The notes below the pieces were generated by a model that worked only from the letters and a program-made list of their open reading frames with translations, was not told the origin of the DNA and searched no databases. DNA of 64,000 nucleotides, taken from NCBI GenBank assembly GCA_033064195.1, contig JARBJD010000003.1, forward strand, positions 310,001 to 374,000, given 5' to 3'. Positions 36,269 through 47,500 of this stretch are shown here, piece after piece. The first letter of the stretch is position 1. Each line of letters starts with the position of its first letter. The position numbers and the translations under genes are program-made. The stretch is from Blattamonas nauphoetae. Taxonomy: Eukaryota > Preaxostyla > Oxymonadida.

Positions 36269-37950
36269 TCAAGTTTTTTTCATTCGAAAAGATGGGATCG
36301 TCATTTGGCGAATATCCATCGCTGTTGGAGCACGGGTTATATTTTTTTGCTGGCTCCAGGTGAGACGATTAGCAACATCTTCTGGCGAAGAGCTGTTTTG
36401 CGGTTTGGCAGGTGAGTGAGCAGGAGATGGATGAGGATTTGGATGAATTTGTTTTTGGGGAGTAAAAGGAGGAATGAGCAACGCTCTCTCCTCCTCAGGG
36501 GTTAAATGGGATCTTGCTTTGAGGAGTTGTTCGTTTCGAAGACGTGAAGAAAGCTTTTTGACAGATGAACGAGGGACGAGATGAGCAACATTTGGTGAAG
36601 CTGTTTGAAGATTTGAGGATGGCTGTTGGTTCGAGGGAAGGACAAGATGAAATTTTCGTTGATTTTTCTTCGTTCCAGATTTTCGTTTTCCCTTAAAAGG
36701 TGGAATTTGGAGGTGTCGCATTTGTCTGAAATACCGAACTCCGTAAATCTTGACTCGTCCAGTGCCTCTGATGTTAGTTGTTCCCGCCTTTTGGTCAACA
36801 GTATCTGCGTTGATTCCATATCTGTTCATCCAGAGTTGATTCTCTCGTGCTCCCATTCCTACTGACATTGGATGTTTGTTCCCCCCTTCCTTTGGGGGAC
36901 TACGCATTGTATCCACTCTGTACCCACGTGAATACTCATATCCACCGAGCTCGCGGAGTGGATTTTCAATCGGAGGATACATCCGTGCAGTGTCTGTCCA
37001 GTCGTAAAGATAATCGTACTGATACCCCTCCCGCACAAAAACTTTCTGGAAGAGACGTCGGAGGTAGGTGTAGTCCGGAGTAGCATCAAAGCGAAGGGCT
37101 ATGGAGGTGCTGATGAAAATATAAAGGGCATACCTCTCACGTACGACATGTAATCCACAAACTCTGGTGGAAGATGCCTGCAGAGGTCTTCTGGCCTTGT
37201 GCTGATCTTAATCTCTCCAATTTTACTGTACTTCTCACGTCGACTTTGCGCTCTGACACCTTGCCAGGGTAGTTCCCCCCGTAGGAAGTAGACCAGAACG
37301 TAGCCAATGCTTTCAAGATCGTCTCGTCGTGATTGCTCAATTCCAACATGAGCATTGATCGAGACATAACGAATAGTACCGGTAATACCTTTTGTCTCCC
37401 GATATGGAATGTGTTGATGTGTTCGAACATCACGATAACGTTTCGCGAGACCAAAATCGATCATGTAGACAGTCCCTTGATTCTTCCCCTTTCCCATCAG
37501 AAAGTTATCAGGTTTGATGTCCCGATGAATGAAATTTTTGGAATGAAGATATTCTAATCTCGAAAGAAGTTGATCTGCGAGAATGAGTGTCGTTTTGAGA
37601 GAGAAACGGCGATTGCATTTGTTGAAGAGTCCTTCCAAACTTGAACCAAGAAGATCCATCACCATAATGTTATATTCTCCTTCGACACCAAACCAATGAA
37701 TTGTTGGGATCCCTGTACCTCCGGCAAGAACTCGATACAATCTGGTTTCGTAATACAACTGAGGTTGATGTGTGTTTGCTTTTTCAAATTTGACGGCGAC
37801 CGTTTCTCCCGTTTGGAGTATACGCCCTCGAAAAATTTCCCCAAAAGAGCCTCCACCTATTCGCTTATCCGTCTCGACTTTGAAGGAGTTCGCTATGATC
37901 CAATCGTTGGGATTTTGAGGTACCCTATTCGGAGGATGGATAGGATTCAT
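36269..37950 (-). CDS. casein kinase 1 family protein kinase
   Basis: Two exons: ATG 37950 to 37134, 35-nt intron (37133-37099), and 37098 to TGA/TAA 36269. Complete CK1 domain from residue ~20: [43 protein letters not shown], the CK1-specific [25 protein letters not shown] (SIN instead of APE) and LPWQG. The intron splits the [17 protein letters not shown] segment that all CK1s share. The ~240-residue tail is basic and Pro/Ser-rich, ending [11 protein letters not shown], with no palmitoylation Cys pair seen. CK1 kinases phosphorylate acidic or primed sites and act in trafficking, DNA repair and flagellar signalling. Confidence 0.93.
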
Positions 37951-38202
37951 GATTAATGCGAGACGGAATCCTTAGATAGAGAGAAACGCGATATTGGATG
38001 TGGAGATCGATCAAACCAAAAGATGTGTGTATCTGCCTTTTACACTGAGAATGCACAATGAGAGGTGATATGTTGTTTTTTCACTTTCATGATTGGTTTT
38101 CATCAAAATTCTACTAGATTTTTGGGACCTATCTAGGAATTTTTCACCAAGGAGAACTTTAGGGTTCGATCATTTTTCCTTTTTTTGTCTTCACATTCTC
38201 TT

Positions 38203-39746
38203 ATGACAGGAACAGCCGAACTTTTTCCCGTGCAGGAAGTGTGGGCCTCCAACTTTTCTGATGAACTCGATCGGATTAGTACCCTTCTCGACGATTTTCC
38301 ACTGATTGCTGTGGTGTGCATTTTTGCTCTTTTTTTAATCATCTGGAATCTTTTGATCTTTCTTACTCTTATTGCCTTCTAATTTCTTCTTTCCTCCTTT
38401 AGGATACCGAATTTTCAGGTGAAATATACCGTCCTGAATTCGTCAGTGGGAATCTTTCGTACGATCGAGTTAAAATCAACACAGACAACCTCACGCTGAT
38501 CCAGGTAGGACTTACTCTGTCAAACAAGCGCGGTGATCATCCTAAAGCACCGTTTATCTGGCAGTTCAACCTGCAAATCTCGCTTGATCGTGACTTCTGC
38601 GCCGCGGACTCCGGAAACCTTCTGATCAATGCCGGACTAGATCTCCAGCGCCATGAAAAAGACGGTATCAGTCCAATTGTTTTTGGTGAGCGTCTAACAA
38701 CCTCAAACCTCGTACTGAATGATAATGTGACATGGATCTCATTTTCAGCAAGTTACGATTTTGCGTACCTTATCAAGCTACTCACCAACGACACGTTACC
38801 GTCGACTGAAGAACTCTTCACAAAAAAGCTCCGCTTATTTTTCCCGGTGGTTAATGATATCAAAATTATCCTCCAAACCAAACGTTCGCTGAACCACTTG
38901 GCTAAGGAATACGGCGTCGAGCGAATCGGTACCAACCATCAAGCAGGGTCAGACTCTGCAGTAACTCTTAGTGTCTACCAGGAGGTGATGAAGAGCCGAT
39001 CGTTGACAGAACCTGACGAGAGGGACTACAATGGCTTTATCAGCGGAATAGGACAGAAGATGGACGAGGGTATGTGTGATCCTGCTGCCGATTATGCACA
39101 TATTGTGGATTACACGAACAAGAATGATAAAAGCGATGAAAGTAGATATATTGATGGTATCAAACCCATTACGTTCCAAATGCTGATTACCAACCATCTT
39201 ATGAATGCGCAGCATGTACAAGTATTCATATCGTCGCAATCATCTGGACTCCTCAATGGATTCGTTCACCCAATGGATCCCGGTTTCTCCACTTCACAAT
39301 TGATGAATCCACCTCTTCCATCGCCAGCACCAGTCCCGGCATCGTTTGTCCCTCGCTCGTCGCTCAGTAATTCGTCGACCAATCGTACAGCGCAAGCTCC
39401 TCCGCAACAGTTCCCTTTCACTCCAAGCAAAACCCGTCAGATAGGAACTATTCCGCAGCAAGTTCATTCTCTACCCCCAGCCCACGCTGGTGCAGCTAAT
39501 GTCCAGTTTCCACACCCATTGGACAATGCATCGAGGTTTCAACAGACAAGTTTCACCTTTCCAGGACCTCCGTTCATTCCTGGTCCTCCGCAATCGCTCT
39601 CCTTCCCTCAGCCGCCCACGCTAACACATCCACTGCCGCGAGGATTCCCCATTGGTACAATGGCAGGGACTGGGTCTCACGCCCTCTCACAATTCCATAC
39701 GCACCAGCACCTCCTCTATCAACAGACTGCTGCCAGCATGGATTAA
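38203..39746 (+). CDS. CNOT7: CAF1/POP2 deadenylase (CCR4-NOT subunit 7-like)
   Basis: Three exons: ATG 38203 (MTGTAELFPV), intron 38314-38402 (89 nt), exon to 38685, intron 38686-38748 (63 nt), last exon to TAA 39746. DEDD nuclease fold: AVDTEFSGEI (first Asp and Glu), LTLIQVGLTL, the INAGLDLQRHEKDGI segment, SYDFAYLIKLLT (second Asp), LFFPVVNDIK and HQAGSDS (final Asp). The nuclease part ends near residue ~280; a Pro/Gln/Phe-rich tail of ~190 residues follows that animal CNOT7 lacks. It removes mRNA poly(A) tails within CCR4-NOT. Confidence 0.92.
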
Positions 39747-40379
39747 CTCGAACATTACTACGGTCAGATGTCTAAACTTTATTATGTCTATTCATTGTTC
39801 TTATACGCGGTGCTTGTGCATTGTACGCACATACTTATCCCATCCTTGAAATCCTCTATAGCCAACTGCATTTACGTTCACTTGCGCCATGGTGCTCATG
39901 TTTATCAGGCTCCTGGCTTTCATGTTTCCTCCACGTTTCGGTTGCTGTTTCTTCTATGTTACGTTAGTCAGTCAACATGTCCTTTCTTTGTCCAATCAAG
40001 AGTCTCTGTGTTGTCATAGCGTGATACAACGTGAAATCAATACCAAAGACCTTTTTTTCTCATTTGGTAATATCATCGCTTCATTCACATCCATGATGAA
40101 TTGGAGAAGAACGTAGGAATGATGACTCAATTTATTGAACTTGGAATCTTCTGTGAGATCACTTCTGTCGAACAAAATTTGGATTAAAATTAAACGTGAT
40201 AATACTGCCTCTGTTAAAGAACAGAAGGTAGTGTTTTAGATTTCGTCGTTGGGAATCATCACATGTCGATTCAAATTGTTGATGATCCCGACCATGATGT
40301 ATGATGAGATCGATTGTGAGTGTCTCTCCACATCTCAAGACACCGTCTATCAATCAATAGAAGATCACATGTTCTCATT
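39747..40379. other. intergenic, convergent 3' flanks
   Basis: 633 bp between the CAF1 stop and the Trk transporter stop, which face each other. T-rich, stops in every frame, no coding pattern, no repeat or tRNA-like fold recognised. Holds the two 3' UTRs and is the longest empty stretch in the window. Confidence 0.5.
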
Positions 40380-43300
40380 TCATGTGTTATCTCCTTCTGG
40401 CGGAAGGGTCGGTGCCATGGTCGGCTGTGCGTCTGGTGGTGGAACAAACAACCCAAACAGAGCATTGATTGCCGTCGCAGGTTGTCCTCCGTCATGCTCT
40501 CCGACAGATTCTGGAGGTGTGTGAGGAGGCTGAGCCGTTGGAAGAGGAGTGTTGGCCTGTGATGACTGGGTTGAGAGGGAAACACTTGAATCAGATGCTG
40601 AGATGAGAAATGTGCTGTCCATCGGTGTGTGAGTGATTGGCGCTGTGAAGGCCAATGGTGAAGGAAAGGACGACAGGGGAGATGTCTGTGATGGATCTGA
40701 ACCGCGTTGTGAGAACAATGCAGAATCTGATTCAGTGCTGCCGTTGACTGCAGAGCCATCGTCGAGTGTTCTTTCCTCTTCTTGCCGATCATCCTGATTC
40801 TCTGGATCCTGATCGACTTGTGCCTCGACCTGTGCCACTCCTGATTCATTATTTGCTTCGTTCTCGTCGACTCCATCCCGTTTAGCGTCCTTCCGCTCGC
40901 TGAGCTTTCTCCTTCTCCGATCACGGCCAGCTTGAGTCAGCTTCATTTCTCTGAGATCTGTCCATGGAAGGAGTTTCAACGCCTCGTCTGCTGCTCCGTC
41001 GAAAGACGAAACCGAAATCGATTTGTCGATTGTGGTTGGCATCTCTCGATGCTTTCCGAGGAGCATCACCAACGCGAGGACGAGTCGAGCAGAGACACTG
41101 AGCGACGCCGAGAGGGAGAGGGCCGTGTTGAGCGGTGGGAATGCTCCGACACTCAATCCCACGTTGGCGTATGCCGAAGACAGTTCGAAGAGGAGATGGA
41201 GGGACGTCAGTCTGTCAGAAGTGGAATCGAGACGCGACTGCTCGATCGAAACGAGAACCACCCAGAAGACAAGCACCCACACAACATCTCGGAGGAGAGG
41301 GGAGTCACGCTGAGCGGCAAGAATGTCTTGAAAGATGCGATAGATGGCGAGAAGGACTGGATGGCGAGAGAGGAAGGTTGGAGATGGAGCAGGCGAAAGG
41401 GTGAGCGTGGATGGTGGTGAGGACGGTCGAGAATCTGGATGTGGTGACGACGAGGGCGGAAGTGGCGGTGGTGTGATGGTGCTTGTAGCGACGAACGAAG
41501 ATGGAGGGAGTGGATGGCGTGGCGGTTTCGACGAAACCGGTGGCTGCACTTTGGGGGCAGAAGAAGTTGAAGGTTGAGCTGGTTGAGAGAGCTCGTCTGG
41601 AGGAGGGATGAACAGCGAACTCAGGGAAGTTGGGTGTTCAGCCTCTTCAGGTTCTCTCGGAACTGCACTCGACGATTCCTCCGGAATAATCTCGAGTGCG
41701 CCAGACCGACTCCTGTCTGGTGGGAGTGTGTGCGTCGAGTCTGCGACGAAAGGTGAATGAGAGGTGAATGAATGGCGCTGAATGTGCTCTGCGTGAGAAT
41801 CTGTGAAAGCTGGGATGATTGTTGACGTTGGATGGCGTTGAATTGCATGTCGGATCCTGTTTTGTTCGGCCTCATCCCAACTGCCTGTCTCGGAAGGAAC
41901 GATGACCGGCATCACACGCCCTCGCCGACCAAACTCGGCCTCTCCTCGTCGGACTCTCTCATCTGCACGAGCAGCGTAGAACGCCCGAGCGTGATGCCGC
42001 TTCGAGTCAACATAATTTGGCCGCGGGCTTGGCTCGAAGTGGTGGTGGATCGCAGTTGGCGAGAGGTACTGATGATATCCACCATGATGGTGAGTTGGTT
42101 CAAGGTGTGGATTGGAGTGAGAGTGATCTGTTGTTGGCAACGGCGTCATGTTTGACGTCGGAGTGCCAAAGAAGGACGGTGGGCGTGTCACGAGTGTTGT
42201 TTCAGCACCAGTGTACGAGAGAGGACTATCGAAGAACGATTCAGACGCAGCACTTGTCCTGTCTCTGTGGTACACCCGGTTGCGATCTTCATGAGTACCT
42301 TCTTCCTCATTCCAGAAGGGATTGGAGAAAGGAGTGGGCATGCCGCTGATTGTGTGTGGATATCGATCGTGTGGGGTCAACCGCTGATGGCGACTCTGCC
42401 TGTCGTTGAGAGAAAACAATTCACTGTCTCCTCTTCGGACCCGATCTGCGAGCACTGCCTCTTCTCGTTCCTTCCTGTCTTCCCTCTCAATCTCCTCGCC
42501 ACTCACTGGCAGTGCAGTCGCATGCAGTGTCAATGTGAATGGATAGATCGACACGAGCATAGTCAAGCACAGGAGCGCAAGCCCTCCGCTTCGAAGTTCA
42601 GTCATTGGTACAAACGCAAACCCACAAGAGCGATCAGAGATCCCCTGGCAGATCAGTCCCATGACACGTGACGACACAGAGCCAGCATCGTGCGGGATTG
42701 GATAGGTCAGGAAAATAAGGGCAATGGAATCCAGAACGACGAGAGCAAGGTATGCGAGAGCAAGGACTATACTTTCGACACTGCCGAACAACGAGGTGTA
42801 GATTTCACGGGAATGGTGGAGGACATACGAAAGGACAAGCTCCTGTCCACGCTCTCCCGAGGCCTGGCTTTGCAGATCCTCGTCGATCACTTCTCCATCG
42901 ATCCCGCCATCCTGATCGTGATTGCCATTGGACAGACCATTGTTCCGTTGTGCTTTCTTCTGTCGAATCTGTCTCTTCCAACGAACAACCCGTCGAATAA
43001 AACGGATCCACAGTGAGAACGGAATTGGGAAGATTCCCGGACCTCCAGCGAGGATGACGAGAGACAAGAGGAGGGTGACGAAGAAATGGTGCTTGTCATT
43101 CAACATGACCATGTTTGTTTTGTCGATAACAAACCCGGATGACGTGAAAGCCGCGACAGTGAGCTCAAACGAGAACCACAAAATGGAACCGTAACTCCCA
43201 CCGGCCGAGAGAGATGCAGAACGAGTCCAGACCGTCTGCATGTTCTGAGCAACAACGTCACGAGCAGACGGAACCGACACGAGATAGATGGACAGGAGGA

Positions 43301-44589
43301 ACGTGGGGACCACGATCCACAGGCCCACATACAAAAGCATAGCTTTGACGATTGTCTTCATTGCCTGGTACTCCAGCGAGAACACGTAGAGTGGGATCTC
43401 CTTCTTCTCTTCGGTGTCGGTGGACGTGGCTGGTGCAACGTACCCAGCGTTTGTGATGGAGGCGACGACATTCTTTCGATGACGGGAGTGGTTCTTGAGT
43501 TCGTGCTCCGAATGATGGGGATCCAGGTCGGTGGTGAAGTTGTGGTGTGGATTGAGTGTGGAGGCGTTTCTCTGAACTGTCTGGATGGCCGAGATGAGTG
43601 CCCCCGATGCTTCTGGTGTGAGAGTCGCAGCACTTGCCGAGTTCTGTCTGCTTCCCATCCCTCGCTGGAACACATGATGCGCGATCGGTGTCCTTCTCGG
43701 GGAATCGGAGGGAGTTAACGGCGTTGGGATGGCAAACGAGATGGGTGTCTGAGTCGCTGGCGATTGTGGTGGATGGCCTCCTCTTGCTCTCCGCCGAACC
43801 GGGGGATCATTTGCGTACCGCGGATCAAAAGTAAGGAATGGCGTAAAGGTTTGAGAATTGATGGTTGTCTGTGAATTTGTGAGAAATGGGTTCGATGGTT
43901 GTGAAGAGTTGAGATGTTCCGTCGGAGCATGGATTGTTAGAACAGGAGATGGTGGAATGTTTGCGAATTGTTTTCGAAGATGTTCATATGGATTCTTGTT
44001 CTTTTTGTGATGGCTCTCAGACGTAATGTCTTCTTCATGAGGAGATGGTGTTAGCGAATTTAAATCGATTGTTTTTCTGACAACAGGTTGGTCAAACTTG
44101 CGCCGAATAAAAATAATACGTACAATCACTGGAACTATCGAAACAATGCAAGTACATCCAAGAATCATGCTCAGGACGAGAATAAACTGGGTTCCAAAAT
44201 TTGAAGTTGTAAGATCAATACAGCTAAGTCCCGTTGATGTCAGAGCGGACACCGCAGTAAAAAGACAATCAGTATACGATGTTCCTTTTGACGAGATCGC
44301 AAGAAACCCTGACATGATGAGTGATGCAGTCTTGAAAATGAATGACGGAGATTGTGGTGAGATGAACATTGGAAATACGGAAAAATGAAGGAAAAATGAT
44401 CAATACCAAGAAATACAGGAAGTGATATGTGAAGAATGTTGTATGGTGGCGGAGGAATGAATAACACTTTGAGTTTGTTTCCTTCTTGTGTTCTTCGACA
44501 ATGTATTTGTCCCCAACCTGAATCACTTTCTTATTTTCTTGAAATCGCGGTAAACTACCAATAAGCACCGGAAAGGACTGGTGTGTCAT
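40380..44589 (-). CDS. Trk/HKT-type potassium transporter with large loops
   Basis: Two exons: ATG 44589 (MTHQSFPVLIG), a first membrane helix (FFTYHFLYFL), an intron GTATTG...TTCAAG of ~76 nt, then one exon to TGA 40380; about 1,390 residues. Four M-P-M units are visible, each with its P-loop Gly: LTSTGLSCID, FTSSGFVIDK, SDRSCGFAFV and YANVGLSVG. All four keep Gly, as in K+-selective Trk/Ktr rather than Na+-type HKT1 (Ser in the first). Long hydrophilic cytosolic loops (Ser/Pro/His-rich) separate units 1-2, 3-4 and follow unit 4, making it two to three times longer than bacterial TrkH and more like yeast TRK1. Plasma or vacuolar membrane cation uptake is the likely role. Confidence 0.85.
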
Positions 44590-44813
44590 TCATTGAAAAG
44601 TTTGCGGGTGATCTACAGGAACTACGAACTCCCACTTGTAAATCCAGAAGTTAAATGATCAGTGTGCGTAAACAATGATCTGTTTGATTTCCAGAGACCA
44701 CCTCCAGGATTTGAATATGAGTGAGACTAACAACAGGCCTAACGATTTGACAAATGGGAAAGCAATCAATTTCATTCAAGTTTGTGAAGCGACATGACAC
44801 CCCCCTCGCAAAA

Positions 44814-46218
44814 TTATTGTTTCAGAAGATCATTGATATTCTCGGGCATTTCATCAATTTGAGTGTGATAGAATTCTTGGATCTCTTTCAGCTGTGAAGC
44901 ATCTTCCTGTGTGACGAAGTTGATCGCAATACCCTTTCTTCCGAAACGGGCGGAACGACCAATTCTGTGAATGTAGTTTTCTTTATCTTGTGGAAGATCA
45001 TAGTTGAGGACGAGGGAGACTTGTTGCACATCGATACCACGTGCAAGAAGATCGGTTGTGATGAGGACACGAGTGTTACCCTCACGGAAATCTTTCATAA
45101 TTTGGTTACGTTCGTCCTGTGACATGGAACCATGGATAGTACTGACTGAGAATTGTTTGTCTTCGAGTGATTGAGCCAAGAAATCGACTTTCCTCTTGAA
45201 GTTACAGAAGATGACACATTGTGAAACACTAATTGCTTCATAAAGATCGACGAGAGTGTCAAATTTGTGTTCTTCCTTGTCCACAATCACATAGAATTGA
45301 CGCAGACCATCAAGTGTCAGTTCGTCACGTGGAACGAGGATACGAACAGGGTTCTTTAGAAGGCGATCAGTGATCTCGAGGATTTCGTTGGGCATGGTGG
45401 CAGAAACAAGGACGGTTTGACAGTTTCGGCTGAGACGACGGTTGACTTCGAGGACAGCATCTTGGAAACCAAGTGAGAGCATTTCATCAGCTTCATCGAG
45501 AATGAAGAGACGGAGGTGAGAGATATCAAGATGTTCACTTTCGAGCATGTGGTTGATACGCCCAGGTGTTCCAACGACGATGTGAGGTGTGTGGGATTCG
45601 AGTCGACGGATGGCGTCTCCAACGTTATCTCCTCCAACAAGACGAATGATGTTGAGGCCTTCAATGTACATTCCGATTTGGGTGATGACCTGACGAATAA
45701 AGACTCATATTAGAATAAATTTTGCGCAAACATTGTGTGATTGCATTGCTAGCTCACGGGTCGGGGAAAGAATGAGGACCTGGGTGAAATTTTTGGTGGG
45801 GTCCACCATCTGCAACGACGATATCGCAAAAGTCGCCGTTTTTCCTGTTCCAGATTGAGCTTGAGCAACGAGGTCACGTCCCTTGACGATGGGAATGATT
45901 CCCTTCTGCTGAATCACAGACGGTTTTTCGAAACCATATGAATAAATTCCATGAAGGAGGGGTTCCTTAAGGTTCATGGCATCGAATGTCGCGACAGGTG
46001 GGTATTCTGTGCTTTCTGTGATGTCACGACCGGTATTGGTGAGGTTGCGGCGGGGCTGGTTGGGGTTTGGTGATGGACTGTACGGAGGTTGAATGAGATG
46101 ATCGAAAGACGAATATGAAGAGTAGAGAAGGAGAAATGGGATCAGTGGAGAGGTGAATTGAAACGAAAACAAAGAAATGATTGTTTATATCAAGAAATTC
46201 GACAAACTTGCTTGTCAT
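44814..46218 (-). CDS. EIF4A: eIF4A DEAD-box RNA helicase
   Basis: Three exons: ATG 46218 with an 11-nt first exon (MTSN), a 130-nt intron (46207-46078), exon 46077-45732, 42-nt intron (45731-45690), last exon to TAA 44814. ~410 residues. Q-motif [20 protein letters not shown] (Walker A), [29 protein letters not shown] and [13 protein letters not shown]. The run [19 protein letters not shown] and the C terminus [11 protein letters not shown] are eIF4A-like. eIF4A unwinds mRNA leaders in eIF4F; eIF4A-III of the exon junction complex is the alternative, since the motifs alone do not fully separate them. Confidence 0.92.
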
Positions 46219-46440
46219 ATTCTTGAAAGATTAGTCTGTTACGATTTCAGAGTAAACCAAAAATGTAAAGACTGACGATCAAAAAAATCCTCAAAGGGCG
46301 GTCACCCAGAATCTTTTCCTCCACATTTCAAAAAAAGACAAAAACAATTATTTCTTCTTGTTTGTTTGTCAGTCTTCCATAAAACATCAGAAGAAGTTAT
46401 ATCATGAACAATGATCGAGCTTACGATTGAATCTGGTAGA

Positions 46441-46744
46441 TCAACCAACACCATTTATTTCGTTGATTGAAATGACCGAGGCATCCATTAATATGAGATT
46501 TCTCGTCGAAACGGAAGAATACATGACAGGGGACAGAGGTGAATGACCGAAAAAATCTCGTCTCTGGGTGAGTGATGATGTCGAATCATCGAAACACGTG
46601 AGAACATGGATGTAGTGACTGGATGAAGGTTCATCAATCAGTGTTGAAAATGCTCTGTGGTCGATCTGAGTGATGTGGCGTCGAAAAATTGTGAAAATTG
46701 AGTTGGACGAAAGAATCAATCTCAGAGTAGTAAAATGACTTCAT
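46441..46744 (-). CDS. small unknown protein
   Basis: Two-exon model: ATG 46744 (MKSFYYSEIDSF), 43-nt intron 46708-46666 keeping frame, then IDHRAFSTLIDE... to TGA 46441, about 85 residues. No domain recognised; its second half (NLILMDASVISINEING) looks like beta strands. It starts 34 bp after the stop of the NTF2-like gene on the same strand, so it might instead be an alternative 3' end of that gene. Confidence 0.4.
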
Positions 46745-46777
46745 GCGAGTTCTGGTAAAATGAATGTTCAGTTTGTT

Positions 46778-47500
46778 CTATTGAATCACTTTGTTCTGGA
46801 CATATGACCTGTAAACATCTGATTTAATGATGTAGTCTTTCTCACCTTCCCCCTGAATTATAAAGGATTGAATGAAAGTTGCCTTCCCTCCACTATCAGT
46901 TGTGTACGATCCTGTGAGATTTACAAGATATGTTGGAGGATCTCCCTCTATAATATCGATTGAAGGAGAGTGATTGGGGATGAAAATGGATACCGTCTAT
47001 AAATTGGATTTGATAAGACTCAACCACCCTGACAACTTTTGGTTCATCTAAGAGATATTCCTTGAGAGTCGCCTTATCATCTCTGAGAATTTGGCCATTT
47101 CGTAAAACGATTGAATCCTTGCAATAGAACTGGACAATGGTCTAAAAAGAAAGCAGTACGTAACAGGAAGGAATCAAAAATAATGTTACAAACAAATGGT
47201 TCACATTCGAGCAGTTGATAATAAGATTGGAGAAACTGCAGAAGCTGATTGATTGGGGAGTTGTCTGAGTCATCTTTTTGGGGGATAAAAGGCAGAAAAG
47301 AAGCAAACCCTCGGAGACTGTAGGGGTTTGAGGTTGATCAATCTCCATGTAATTAAGTTTGAATGATTGATCAAGATAATTTATTTGTGAGGGGTCGATC
47401 GTCTCATCGGCCAACGATTTGAGATTAATGAATCTCAAACGAAATGGGACTGATTCATTTTCTTCATTACACCCTTCTCGCAGCTTTGGAGAATGGCCAT
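46778..47500 (-). CDS. NTF2-like domain protein
   Basis: Model from ATG 47500 (MAILQSCEK) with introns of 23 nt (47472-47450), 35 nt, ~52 nt and 46 nt, ending TAG 46778; ~190 residues. The NTF2 fold is read from FLQSYYQLLECEP, VQFYCKDSIVL, NGQ, LLDEPKVVRVVESYQIQFID, YLVNLTGSY, ATFIQSFIIQGEG and DYIIKSDVYR, matching the FV-x-x-YY-x-L...FY...GQ...QTF-x-L...Y-x-V-x-ND-x-FR pattern of NTF2, NXT1/p15 and G3BP. A ~60-residue acidic region precedes it. No RRM or FG-binding extra domain seen. A nuclear transport or mRNA export partner is likely. The frame stays open upstream of 47500, so the N terminus may be longer. Confidence 0.7.

Noticed and set aside
39747-40379. Short frames in the CAF1-Trk gap
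   Set aside because: T-rich, unrelated to splice signals, and not continuing either neighbour.
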